Shown piece by piece: positions 36,339-45,640 of a stretch of 64,000 nucleotides of DNA. Source of the DNA: Pirellulaceae bacterium (GTDB taxonomy: Bacteria; Planctomycetota; Planctomycetia; Pirellulales; Pirellulaceae); NCBI GenBank assembly GCA_029243025.1, contig JAQWSU010000039.1:17131-81130 (forward strand). Reading direction: 5' to 3'. How positions within the stretch are numbered: position 1 is the stretch's first letter; each line of letters starts with the position of its first letter. Position numbers and translations under genes: made by a program. Under the pieces are notes generated by a model that did not search any database, had not been told where the DNA came from, and saw only the letters and a program-made list of their open reading frames with translations.

Positions 36339-37895
36339 GTGGAATTCAGATATCTCGAATCGGATGAGATTCCGAAATTGAGTTGGTGTGGCTGCCTTGA
36401 AAAAGGTAATGACGAAGTTTTCGTTGTTCATGGTAACGGAGTTGAGACGACCGACCGCTGTTTTCATGAGGGCGTCTGGTCCGGACAATTTGCAGACCAT
36501 GCGATTGACCAAGCCATCATGATGTCTGGATCGGGGGCTCGCGTTTTCAAAGACGACGTCCTCTTCGTTACCCCTTCTCATCTCGGTGAAAAAATCTACA
36601 CGGCTCAACGTGGATCGTTGTTTTATGCCGCGAATTCACTTACGTGTCTCTTTGCCGCTTTGGGAGAGAAGCCATCGATTGACGAACCAGACTATCATTT
36701 TCGGGTTTTGGAGTCATATCGACGTGGAAACAGTGTTGAATGTATTGACCTAAAGACGGATTCCGGAAATTCAATTCAAATACGGAATACAGCGAATTTT
36801 TATGTCGGGCGTGATTTGCAAATTCGCGTAACGCCAAAACCGGTTTCTCCATTTCCAAAGAATTTCGACATTTACATCGAGTCGCTCCGTGAGGTATCTG
36901 CGAGGTTGATCGCAAACGCGACGGACGTACAACGCAAGCAGTCTTTCATTCCACTCACCACGGTCAGCGTAGGATATGATTCCACGGCCGTAGCAGCCCT
37001 CGCTGTTTCATTGGGTTATTCCGATGCGTTGTGCATCCAATCAACGTTGGAAGACGGTCGGTCGGTTGCCGAACGGCTTGGTATGAATGTGATGACCATC
37101 GACAGAGAAGCATTCATGCGGAAGAAGTGCAATTCTTCAGAATTCTATGTTCTTGGGCTGGGGCACGCTTCGGTGTTTTCGGAAGTTGAGTCGGAATTGC
37201 CAGGGCGACTGCTGCTTACCGGATATTACGGTGATTCCATATGGTCTTTAAATCGCGAGATCTTCGAAGGGGCGGAGATATCCAGCATGCCCACTCCTGA
37301 GGGGATATCGCACGCTGAATTTCGGTTGCGTGTCGGATATTGCACGATGGCGCTTGCATCGTTCGGTGCGGAGCATGGCGTTCAAATACAAGCTGTTTCT
37401 CGATCCAGAGAAATGCGGGCGTGGCAAACACGTCCCCGGAGTTACAGTCGGCCCATTCCGCGGCGAATGGTCGAAGCTCAAGGAGTCCCTCGGGGATTTT
37501 TCGGCCAGGTGAAGAAAGCCACGGGGCATGTCTTTATTTGGGACTCAATGTCCCCGAGTTTAAAACGGGAATTTAGGAATTTCTTGGCTCAGATCCCCGA
37601 AACGTTATTGGAAGATCGGCGTTCTCTGGCTGCAAGAGCAGGGGGATTCGGAATCAAGCTGGCTTATTTCGTTTTGTCGAAGGTGCCAAGACGATTTGTG
37701 CAATTTCATCGATCAATCCAGCGATGGCGCTATGTGGCAAGGACGCATTGGCTTTGGGCTTCGAAGGAGCTCTACGCCTACCATTGGGCAATTGAAAAAA
37801 ATATACCCCGATACAATGCCGTGCGCAAAAAGCTTGATGACCTTCTGGGCAAGCCATGCAAGCAAACGCCTTTCCACAAGGAAGCGAGGGATTGA
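36339..37895 (+). CDS. Asparagine-synthetase-like PP-loop enzyme
   Basis: About 518 aa. There is no ATG start: GTG 36339 (TGAGG ten bases upstream) is preferred over TTG 36330. The PP-loop is TVSVGYDSTAVAALA near residue 210, a variant of SGGxDS; a later GYYGDSIW corresponds to the GDGGDE loop of asparagine synthetase, and RPIPRRM to the lysine/arginine end motif. The first ~190 residues occupy the place of the glutaminase domain but lack an N-terminal cysteine, so ammonia from glutamine is unlikely. Such glutaminase-dead proteins include amide-forming enzymes of peptide and beta-lactam pathways (lasso cyclase, beta-lactam synthetase). No precursor peptide or partner gene is evident. Confidence 0.68.
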   Translation: MEFRYLESDEIPKLSWCGCLEKGNDEVFVVHGNGVETTDRCFHEGVWSGQFADHAIDQAIMMSGSGARVFKDDVLFVTPSHLGEKIYTAQRGSLFYAANSLTCLFAALGEKPSIDEPDYHFRVLESYRRGNSVECIDLKTDSGNSIQIRNTANFYVGRDLQIRVTPKPVSPFPKNFDIYIESLREVSARLIANATDVQRKQSFIPLTTVSVGYDSTAVAALAVSLGYSDALCIQSTLEDGRSVAERLGMNVMTIDREAFMRKKCNSSEFYVLGLGHASVFSEVESELPGRLLLTGYYGDSIWSLNREIFEGAEISSMPTPEGISHAEFRLRVGYCTMALASFGAEHGVQIQAVSRSREMRAWQTRPRSYSRPIPRRMVEAQGVPRGFFGQVKKATGHVFIWDSMSPSLKREFRNFLAQIPETLLEDRRSLAARAGGFGIKLAYFVLSKVPRRFVQFHRSIQRWRYVARTHWLWASKELYAYHWAIEKNIPRYNAVRKKLDDLLGKPCKQTPFHKEARD

Positions 37896-37972
37896 GTTCC
37901 AAGAACGCTCTGACTTGATCGAGTTCTTTTGAGTTAGCGATTGCTGGGACTTTCCAGCTTGGTGGAATGCGA

Positions 37973-39427
37973 TCAATCGACCGTCGTGAACGGTGAGGCG
38001 GGTAGACCTTCCTTGTTGTATAGATTCACGCGTGGGTTTGAGTCGTAGGCGTAACGCACATTCTGTGGCTCAGCAACCTCATCGCTCCAAACGACAACCG
38101 TTTCGCCGTCGATCGTTGCTTTCGCTCGGTGCCAGTTGCCATCCTTGTCCTGTACGGAGAACTCGGCGATCTCGGCGTCAGGCGTCTCGCTTACAGGATC
38201 GAGGTAGTACTCACCACCTTTGTCGGCGACTAGCAGTCCACTGCCGACATGATCGAAGGTAATGCGAGCCTTGTTGCCCTCGATCTTATGCGCCGCGTAG
38301 AGCGGGCCGGAGGGAACGATGTTTTTGTGGTAGTTATTCGCCAGTGCCCACAGCGAAAGTCGATGTCCGACGTCTTGTTTGTTCCTTGGATGAATATCCT
38401 TCTCCGCGCCGATGTCGACGATGACCGCCATGCCCGTGTTGGGGACACGCAATGCGCGGCGCTGACCTTCACGGATCGGTCCCCAGCCGCCACCAGCTGG
38501 TTGGCCAGTATGGTCGCTGCCGAAGTCTGCCAGCTGCACCCAGTAGAACGACAGGTCTTCATTCTGAAAGACCGAGCGCCAGCCCTTGACGAGCGCTTCT
38601 TTCAGGTAATCGTAACGCAGCCCGTCGCCCGCATTGGATTCGCCCTGGTACCAGATCGCCCCGCGAACGCTTAGCGGTGTGAGCCCCGCAACCATCCCGT
38701 TGTAGATTTGCGTCGCGCCGCCTTTGTATTTGCCTTGCTTCAGATCGGCGACGTAGTCTGCCAGCTGCGGTACCTGTTCGAAACCGACTGGCGGTGTGAA
38801 CGGCTCGATACGTTGACCGCCCCAGTTCGTGCCGATCAGCCCGATCGGAATACCCAGTTCCTTGTTAAGTGCACGGCCGAAGAAGTAGCCGACAGCGCTG
38901 AATCCGCTGATCGTATCGGGCGAGCAGACTAGCCAGTCCGCTTCCTGTGCGTCCTGTTGCGGTTCGTTCTGCGTAACATGTTTGGGCACGTTGAAGAAAC
39001 GAATGGTCGGGTGGTCGGCTGCGGCGATCTCCTGCTGCCCGTTGGCTGCCTGGTTAACCGCCCATTCCATGTTGGACTGGCCTGAGCAAATCCAGACCTC
39101 GCCGAGTAGGATGTCCTTGAACTCGATCTTCTCCTCGCCGCTCACGACTTGGAGCTCGAGTGTCTTGCCTTCGGCCTTTCGCGCCGGGAGTGCGACGAAC
39201 CACTTGCCATCCTCGCCAGCTCGGAGCGATGATGTGGCCGCTGTTTTCAGATCGCTTAAACTTACCACGACTTTTGCCCCCGGCTCCGCCCAGCCCCACA
39301 CGCGGATGGGCATCTCCTGTTGGAGCACCATGTGGTCACCGAATACGTTGGCGACTCTTAGCTCGGCGTTGGCCGTCGGGGCGAGTAGTAGTAGCAAGAT
39401 GAAGGTGAGCGAGCGTCGCAGGTTCAT
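37973..39427 (-). CDS. Sialate O-acetylesterase-like SGNH esterase (SASA)
   Basis: 484 aa from ATG 39427, which starts the signal peptide (MNLRRSLTFILLLLLAPTANA). The N-terminal jelly-roll is typical (NVFGDHMVLQQEMPIRVWGWAEPG), then the SGNH block I ICSGQSNMEW, GTNWGGQRIEPF, IWYQGESNAG, and IVDIGAEKDIHPRNKQDVGHR with the Asp-His pair. It removes acetyl groups from sugars outside the cytoplasm. GC content looks higher than in neighbours, and no operon partner is adjacent. Confidence 0.9.
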   Translation of the reverse strand: MNLRRSLTFILLLLLAPTANAELRVANVFGDHMVLQQEMPIRVWGWAEPGAKVVVSLSDLKTAATSSLRAGEDGKWFVALPARKAEGKTLELQVVSGEEKIEFKDILLGEVWICSGQSNMEWAVNQAANGQQEIAAADHPTIRFFNVPKHVTQNEPQQDAQEADWLVCSPDTISGFSAVGYFFGRALNKELGIPIGLIGTNWGGQRIEPFTPPVGFEQVPQLADYVADLKQGKYKGGATQIYNGMVAGLTPLSVRGAIWYQGESNAGDGLRYDYLKEALVKGWRSVFQNEDLSFYWVQLADFGSDHTGQPAGGGWGPIREGQRRALRVPNTGMAVIVDIGAEKDIHPRNKQDVGHRLSLWALANNYHKNIVPSGPLYAAHKIEGNKARITFDHVGSGLLVADKGGEYYLDPVSETPDAEIAEFSVQDKDGNWHRAKATIDGETVVVWSDEVAEPQNVRYAYDSNPRVNLYNKEGLPASPFTTVD

Positions 39428-40264
39428 TGTTCTCTCCGTTTGATGCATATTGATTCTTGGCCCGTATTTCCCAATCGAGTGGCGGCCGGAACCGCTTCAA
39501 GTGTTCACTGGCCCGATGGTAACATTTTTCGCTTGCGGTGAAAAACGCCGCCGAGGACGAAGATCCTCGGCTTTCTTGGTCTTGAAGTTGAGCGAGTTGG
39601 GATCGCTGATCGAAAGCGTAGTCGTGCGAACCGGTGTCTTGCGTGAGAAAGTGTCGCAGCGGGGCGTGATTCTTGTTTGGCTGGCAGGAAATACCAGGCT
39701 GGTCCTGGGATGAATTCATCACTGAGCAAAAAAAGCTGGAAAGAAAAATTATACTGACTGATCAGGCATTGAGTTTTCACGAAAAGGTAACCAACTCGTT
39801 GTCGAATCCGCATTTGCTGGCCGTATCGGGGTGTCAATTTATTGGCTCTTTCGTTCCTGCCCCAAGTGGGGGTGGTTGCAGCCAAGATTGTCGCTTGCGC
39901 GACGGTAGCTTTTGGTGACCGCGGTCGAAGGTGTGCCCCGTAAACGAGCGTAACAAAGGATTTCCTGCTCTGTCCCAACGTGCCGAGGGGGTCTCGAATC
40001 GACAACTAAATGCTTAGCGCAAATTGGAACGAAAGATGCGTTCGAGAAAATAGCTTGGACTGTCTTGCTTGGGGCGTCGTCAGAGACTAGGTTCTGGGAG
40101 AATCACCTGTAAGGATCTTCTGATACACCGCGTGGAAAAGTTGTCTGACAGGATTCAACGAGATTCGTGGCCGGTTGCTGTCTTCAGTGCTGACCTGCGA
40201 AGCGGTGCTTGGCCACTTTGTTTTTAAGCTAGTTCCTACACAATTCAAGTGAGTTAATCTAGCA
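39428..40264. other. Divergent intergenic region with a hairpin
   Basis: 837 bp between divergent genes; no supported gene. Contains a perfect 8-bp inverted repeat (see 39550). Confidence 0.45.
39550..39571. other. Perfect 8-bp inverted repeat
   Basis: GCCGAGGA at 39550-39557 and TCCTCGGC at 39564-39571 with a 6-base loop. Read on the minus strand it is followed by GGCGTTTTTC, like a terminator, and lies about 120 bp upstream of the SASA gene start; no minus-strand gene ends just before it, so attenuation or a relic is possible. Confidence 0.4.
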
Positions 40265-41500
40265 ATGAATTTATTTACATTCGGCCGTATCGGCATTCTC
40301 GGAATTGTAATCCTCGCGCCTAATTGGTCGTCTGCAGAAGAGCTGAACGGAGTTGTTCGACGGTATCAGCAATCTTTGATCGATCAAGATCGCACGGGAA
40401 GTAATGCGGTCATTCTTTTTCGCGATGGGCGTCGTATCTGTGATCAAACCGTGCAGTCCGGTAAGCAGGGGGATCGAGACATCAACTCACGGACTTTGTT
40501 TCCAATTTGGTCCATGAGCAAACCGATCACGATCGTTGCGACGATGCTCTTACATGAGCGCGGTAAATTTGACTGGAATGACGAAGTGTCAGCCTATATT
40601 CCTTGCCTGAAGGATCTCCGGTACAAGGAAAATGGGCAGCTCAAGAATTGCAAAGAACCGCTTCGTATTATTCACCTCATGACGCATCAGTCGGGATGGT
40701 CGTATCCAAGGCGCGAGAATGAAATCGACGTGGGATCTGTACCTGATGTTAGCTTTGATTCAATTTATCCAAACCAGACAAGGTTTGACAATCTGCAAGG
40801 ATTTGTGGAAGCCTGTGCAAAACAGCCGTTAGCCTTCGAGCCCGGAACGCGCTTCTTGTATGGGGTTAACCAAGCGATTCTCGGACGTTTAATCGAAGTT
40901 ATTTCTGGTCAGTCATTTGAGACGTTCCTGCAGCAAGAACTTTTTGAACCTCTTGGCATGATCGATACGGGATTCTCACTGAATGCCGATCAAAGAACTC
41001 GATTTCAGCCCTTGTTCATCAATACAGGTTCGTTGAAGGGTTTTACCTATCTTCTTGACGAGATGAGCTACAGTCCCGGCAGTCAGGCCTGTTTTGGTGG
41101 GGAGGGCCTTGTGTCGACGATGGAGGACTATGCCAGATTCTGTGAAATGCTTGTTGCAGGTGGGGAGTTTCGCGGAAAACGTATTCTATCTGAGGACAGC
41201 CTTGCCACCATGACGAAAAAGTGGGCCGACGGATATCCCCAGGAAGCCAATGCTGACCCTGATTTAGATGGGCATTACTTCGGCTTCTCTCTTTTCATTC
41301 TGGATGATCCTGAAAAGAAAGAGAAGAATGTGCCGCGAGGAATTTACGGATGGGCCGGCTATCACAACACCCATTTCTGGATTGATCCTGAAAACAATCT
41401 GTTGGGTTTGTTCATGAGTCGAGCACGTCCGTTTGACTGGGGGATTCCATTCGGCTTGAGAGAGGTCGTCTACGAGCAGCTTACAGCCGAGGATGAGTAG
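40265..41500 (+). CDS. Secreted beta-lactamase-fold serine hydrolase (copy 1)
   Basis: 411 aa with signal peptide (FGRIGILGIVILAPNWSSA). Class C beta-lactamase / EstB fold: nucleophile SxxK in WSMSKPITI near residue 88, Tyr in FLYGVNQAILG, and GYHNTHFWIDP in place of the KTG region. Members hydrolyse esters, D-amino peptides or beta-lactams; this group in planctomycetes is mostly esterase-like. It is closely paralogous to the gene at 43073-44305 (shared SGKQGDRD, LFPIWSMSKPITIV, GIYGWAGYHNTHFWIDP). Confidence 0.9.
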   Translation: MNLFTFGRIGILGIVILAPNWSSAEELNGVVRRYQQSLIDQDRTGSNAVILFRDGRRICDQTVQSGKQGDRDINSRTLFPIWSMSKPITIVATMLLHERGKFDWNDEVSAYIPCLKDLRYKENGQLKNCKEPLRIIHLMTHQSGWSYPRRENEIDVGSVPDVSFDSIYPNQTRFDNLQGFVEACAKQPLAFEPGTRFLYGVNQAILGRLIEVISGQSFETFLQQELFEPLGMIDTGFSLNADQRTRFQPLFINTGSLKGFTYLLDEMSYSPGSQACFGGEGLVSTMEDYARFCEMLVAGGEFRGKRILSEDSLATMTKKWADGYPQEANADPDLDGHYFGFSLFILDDPEKKEKNVPRGIYGWAGYHNTHFWIDPENNLLGLFMSRARPFDWGIPFGLREVVYEQLTAEDE

Positions 41501-41761
41501 AAAGCGGGCCGGGGAGGGTTGTTGATGAAACGTATCCGAAACCTAGTTGTGTCGTGGTTCCTAATGCGTTTTTGTGCTCTGCTGGAAAAAATTAGGAGTG
41601 TGCACTTTTTGAATGCCACGGTCGACTAGGATTTCTGTCTCTTATGAGGCTACGATCGGGACAGAAACAATTTCGTATCAACTTAATTGGCACTTGGCAC
41701 GAGCGAAATCGGAGGTCGTGCTCTGCGCTCCCGGGATTTGGCAGCCAATTCGATAACCGAA

Positions 41762-42967
41762 CTATTGGTGGATTAAGTCGACCATTGAATTGGCAAACGC
41801 ATCTCCAAGTCGAACGAAGAACGCACCGCTTCCAAGATAGTGATAAGGACGGTCACTGCCAACCGTGTCCCATTCATGGAAATGCTCCGGCCAGCCTTTT
41901 TGGAAGACGTCATTGGAGTACAGAGAGTACTCCTGATAACTCTCGACAGCTGCCACATTGTTGGCGGCTCCCAAAGTCTCGGCGGCTTCTCGTTGGGCGA
42001 GGGAGACTTTATTCTCCGCCACTTTTTCAGCCGTTACTCCTGTTCCTAGCACTCCAATTACAAATGGCATGTTTGGAGTCTTATACTCTTCACGAACATC
42101 GTTGACAAAAGCGACCATATTGTCTTTATAGTTGTCTCGGAATTCAGGGGCGAACTGATCGTTGAATCCCTGGAACCAGACGAAGCCATCGATTTCATAG
42201 CCCGTCTTGGGATCATACTCTGGATGATGTTCTTTCAGATTTGCGAGTACCTTCTGAATGGCTTCGTTCATCATTCGATAATTCGATCCAGCATTCTTGC
42301 TGATTTCATCGGCCTTGTCGCTTGTCTGTTCCTTCTTGTTGAGTTCATAGGTTCCGGCGGATGGAGGACGGAAATTATAATGAAGCGATTTGCCACCCCA
42401 GGAGGTTTTAATCAATAGGATGGGGCCGTCGATCTTCTGCGCGAGAGAGAGGCCGAAGCCATATTCGGGCCCGATTTTTTCCGTTGAACCACCGTAACCG
42501 ATTCCAAGCTTACCCGCTCTCTTGTTGCCGTCGGCAATCGAGCTGATATAGACTCGATCGGAATCAACACAAGCTGAAGTGACTTTTTCTTTGTACGCTT
42601 CATGTGCGGCTTTGAGGTCTTTGACCTTAGCTTCCAGGGCCGTTTTTTCTGGCCCGTCGCTCATCGCTTTTACCTTTTCGTTGGAGATTCCTCCGGTCAG
42701 TTCGTCCAGCTTTCTTCCCCGCTCCAATTGCTTTTCCAGAGTTGCTCGGGAAACAACGCTATCCTGGCCTAAGACCGATTGCACGAGTTCCTGGTCACGA
42801 GTGTTGTCCGATGCAAGTAGAGTAGCAATTGTATGTGCTCGTGCGTGTCCCACCATATTCGATTGCCCTGCCAGGATGAAAATCTTCAGAGGTTCCCCAG
42901 CAAAGGTCGAACTAGCGATTAGAAAGAAGAGGGTTGCAACAGCCGGTTGCTGGAATTTTTTCGGCAT
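41762..42967 (-). CDS. Secreted SASA-domain carbohydrate esterase
   Basis: 401 aa with signal peptide (TLFFLIASSTFAG). SGNH/SASA motifs: ILAGQSNMVGH at residues ~30-40, IKTSWGGKSL, VWFQGFNDQ, and a C-terminal SDRPYHYLGS with the Asp-x-x-His pair. A charged helical insertion at residues ~70-140 (LEKQLERGRKLDEL...EAKVKDLKAAHEAYKEK) interrupts the domain after the first block. It sits between two paralogous serine hydrolases and shares strand with the second, which ends convergently to none of them. Confidence 0.88.
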   Translation of the reverse strand: MPKKFQQPAVATLFFLIASSTFAGEPLKIFILAGQSNMVGHARAHTIATLLASDNTRDQELVQSVLGQDSVVSRATLEKQLERGRKLDELTGGISNEKVKAMSDGPEKTALEAKVKDLKAAHEAYKEKVTSACVDSDRVYISSIADGNKRAGKLGIGYGGSTEKIGPEYGFGLSLAQKIDGPILLIKTSWGGKSLHYNFRPPSAGTYELNKKEQTSDKADEISKNAGSNYRMMNEAIQKVLANLKEHHPEYDPKTGYEIDGFVWFQGFNDQFAPEFRDNYKDNMVAFVNDVREEYKTPNMPFVIGVLGTGVTAEKVAENKVSLAQREAAETLGAANNVAAVESYQEYSLYSNDVFQKGWPEHFHEWDTVGSDRPYHYLGSGAFFVRLGDAFANSMVDLIHQ

Positions 42968-43072
42968 GATTGAAACTTCTTTTTTTAGGTGAAAGAATGA
43001 CTTGGTTTTGTCCCAGGTGTTGATTCTTTTCGTGGGTGAGCATCCGGGAAGATTATCATACCCGATCGTAAT

Positions 43073-44305
43073 CTACTTCGATCCATAAACAGCCTGCCGA
43101 AGTTGTTTGGGGATCTCATAAGTGAACTCTCTAGCCCTTGTCATAAAGAGAACGTACAGCTCGTTTTGTGGATCAATCCAGAAATGGGTGTTGTGATAGC
43201 CAGCCCATCCGTAGATGCCACGTGGAGCTTTCGAAGTCTCCTTGGCCGTATTGTTTAGCACAAATACACTGAATCCCATGTCCGTTCCTGGCCAGTCATC
43301 GGGGGAAATTTCCTTACTGTGGATTTCCGTCATTTCCTGGATGCTCGCTTTTGAGACGAGGCGGCTGTCCCGATCAACGCCTGCTTTGGCGAGCATAGCA
43401 CAGAACCTCGCGTAGTCGCTCGGGCTGGAAACGAGGCCATCGCCGCCGAAATGCGCACGGCTCGTTGGACTGTAATTCAATTCATCGAGAAGGTGCGTGA
43501 AGCCCTTCAAGCCACCCGTATTGATGAACAGTGGCTGGAAGCGTTTGCGCCTTTCTGAATTGAGCGCAAAACTGGTGTCATTCATCCCGAGCGGGTCGAA
43601 GATCGTCTTCTTTAGATAATCGGAAAATGACTGCCCGGAAAGCACCTCCACAAGCCGGCCGAGGATGCCCTGGCTATTCCCGTAAAGAAAATCAGTTCCG
43701 GGGTCAAACGCCAGCGGATAGCGAGCCGCTACTTCGCAGTATTCCTGCAGATCACGAAACCGAGTTTGATTGGCTTCGGGTTCAATATTCTCGGCCGGGA
43801 TGCCGTCCATCGCATAATAACCGTAGCCGGATCGATGCGTCATCAAGTCAATGATCCGTAGCGGTGTTTTAGCTGGGCGTATCGTCTTACCTTCCCGTAC
43901 CGTAAGTGTTTCAAAGCAAGCAATGTATTTCGAAATTGGGTCATCCCAATCGAAGAGACCTTTTTCGTGGAGAGTCAACATCGCGACAATCGTGATCGGC
44001 TTGGACATCGACCAAATTGGAAACAGCGTTTTGGGGGTGACGTCGCGATCGCCCTGTTTGCCAGAGTTCTTAATCGCCTCATAAATTACTTTGTCACCTC
44101 GGGCTACGATCACGATGTTGCTGCCGGTAACCTCATCACGAATTAAGTTTTTTTGAACGTATTGCAAATCCTTTGCAATACGTGGATTGAGTCCATGCAT
44201 GAATTGATTCGATTCGTCGCTATGAGCTTGAGTTGATGAGATGCATGTTGCTACAGTGAGAGTGATGAAACAACGATGAAGTAGTTGAATCGTATTGTAA
44301 TTCAT
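43073..44305 (-). CDS. Secreted beta-lactamase-fold serine hydrolase (copy 2)
   Basis: 410 aa with signal peptide (CFITLTVATCISSTQA). SxxK in WSMSKPITIV, Tyr in FLYGNSQGILG, GYHNTHFWIDP at the C-terminal side. The order and wording of motifs are nearly the same as in the copy at 40265, so this is a recent duplication placed in the opposite orientation around the SASA esterase. It starts 1.3 kb from that esterase's stop on the same strand. Confidence 0.9.
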   Translation of the reverse strand: MNYNTIQLLHRCFITLTVATCISSTQAHSDESNQFMHGLNPRIAKDLQYVQKNLIRDEVTGSNIVIVARGDKVIYEAIKNSGKQGDRDVTPKTLFPIWSMSKPITIVAMLTLHEKGLFDWDDPISKYIACFETLTVREGKTIRPAKTPLRIIDLMTHRSGYGYYAMDGIPAENIEPEANQTRFRDLQEYCEVAARYPLAFDPGTDFLYGNSQGILGRLVEVLSGQSFSDYLKKTIFDPLGMNDTSFALNSERRKRFQPLFINTGGLKGFTHLLDELNYSPTSRAHFGGDGLVSSPSDYARFCAMLAKAGVDRDSRLVSKASIQEMTEIHSKEISPDDWPGTDMGFSVFVLNNTAKETSKAPRGIYGWAGYHNTHFWIDPQNELYVLFMTRAREFTYEIPKQLRQAVYGSK

Positions 44306-44416
44306 ATTGAGCTTTCGTATGAGTCTGACAATTCGCCATACAGAGGGCGCCTCGTACCATTCTAGGCGATTCTGTCTGTTGATACGAAAACCTTCTCGAC
44401 TTCTTCCGCAGTGGTT

Positions 44417-44734
44417 ACCTCTCGAATGATGCTCTACGTGCTGGTCGGCTTGGGCATCGACATTCTGTTTCTGTTTTTCTGCTTTGTCGAGGACGGAAAT
44501 GATTGTTCAGCAGCAGAAGAGGCATTCAAACGCTTTGCCGCAATAGATATTGCCCCGGATGAGTCACAAGTTGTAACATTGCAACGGACAGATCTGGTAG
44601 ACATGTGATACCGCAAGCTTGTGGTTCTGGATTCTCGAGGAAAACGTTGGTCGGTTCTGCAGTTCAATGCAGACGAGTTGATTTGGCAGCACGAACGGAT
44701 GGTGCAGATCCGAGTATCGTTAATGGTTTTCTAA
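44417..44734 (+). pseudogene. Short membrane-anchored ORF with internal TGA
   Basis: A frame from ATG 44429 or slightly earlier gives a hydrophobic start (YVLVGLGIDILFLFFCFV), then EAFKRFAAIDIAPDESQVV and TDLVDM, and stops at TGA 44606. The same frame continues as YRKLVVLDSRGKRWSVLQFNAD for 41 more codons to TAA 44732. The composition after the stop still looks like protein, so a nonsense change in a ~105-residue gene is plausible. No family recognised. Confidence 0.3.
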
Positions 44735-44804
44735 TCGTCCGCTGAGGTTCGCTACCATGGTTTACGCTGAGTCTTCTTACAAAAAATCTTCGTGAAAACC
44801 AAGG

Positions 44805-45578
44805 ATGGCCAAAGACTCACATTATCGATCTATGGAACGACCAAAAGCAGTCTTGTTTGACTTGGATGACACCCTCTACGACCATCTGCATAGCGCACGA
44901 CAAGGGCTGATTGCATTGAGTCGGCGGCATCCGACCTTGCGGGATGTGCCAGTACCTGTGTTAGAAGAACGTTATTCTCAAGCTCTTGAAAAGTTGCACC
45001 TGCAAATGCTCAGGGGGGATCTGACCCAGACGGAAGCACGAAGCCGGCGGATGCAGGAATTCTTCGGTAGTTTCCAGATTCGACTCACCCATGACGCTGC
45101 AATCGCTGAACACAGTCGGTTTCGCCACGACTGTGATCGGGCTTTTGAACTCGTGCAGGGGGCAGGGGAAATCTTGCGTTGCTTACGAGAACTCGAAATG
45201 AGAATGGCAATTATCACAAACAATCTCGTTTCAGAGCAGATCAGCAAGTTGAAGCAGTTGGGCATCGAGAACTATTTCGAGGTCGTTTCCATTTCAGAAG
45301 AAGTGGGGGTCTCCAAGCCTGATCCCAAGATTTTTGAAATCACCCTCAATCGACTCGCACTCCAAGCCAACGAGGTTGTCATGGTTGGCGATTCCCTGGA
45401 AAGTGATATTCGAGGAGCGCAGGCGGCAGGGATACGAACGGTCTGGTTGAAACGACGTCCGGAGTTGCAGGGTCAGCTGCCGCCGGGAATCGCCGTTATC
45501 GAGAGCGACTTTTTGAAACACGAAGAATCGTTGGCCCGCATTCTCAATCATAGGGCCAAGGCAACGCCCGGAGATTAA
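44805..45578 (+). CDS. HAD-superfamily hydrolase (phosphatase)
   Basis: 257 aa. All four HAD motifs are present: FDLDDTLYD (nucleophile aspartate), ITNN, the lysine in SKPDPKIFE and GDSLESDIRGAQ. The cap between motifs I and II is helical, making it a subfamily I (YjjG/haloacid dehalogenase-like) phosphatase acting on a small phosphorylated metabolite. ATG 44805 and ATG 44832 are both possible starts; neither has a well-spaced ribosome site. Single gene. Confidence 0.9.
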   Translation: MAKDSHYRSMERPKAVLFDLDDTLYDHLHSARQGLIALSRRHPTLRDVPVPVLEERYSQALEKLHLQMLRGDLTQTEARSRRMQEFFGSFQIRLTHDAAIAEHSRFRHDCDRAFELVQGAGEILRCLRELEMRMAIITNNLVSEQISKLKQLGIENYFEVVSISEEVGVSKPDPKIFEITLNRLALQANEVVMVGDSLESDIRGAQAAGIRTVWLKRRPELQGQLPPGIAVIESDFLKHEESLARILNHRAKATPGD

Positions 45579-45640
45579 AGCCGACCTTGCTAACAGTCTC
45601 GACTGCCGCCCGAGAATGAACAGAGGATCGAGCTACGAGC

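Noticed and set aside
41644..42105. 153-codon plus-strand frame
   Set aside because: Antisense to the C-terminal part of the SASA esterase (SDRPYHYLGS region).
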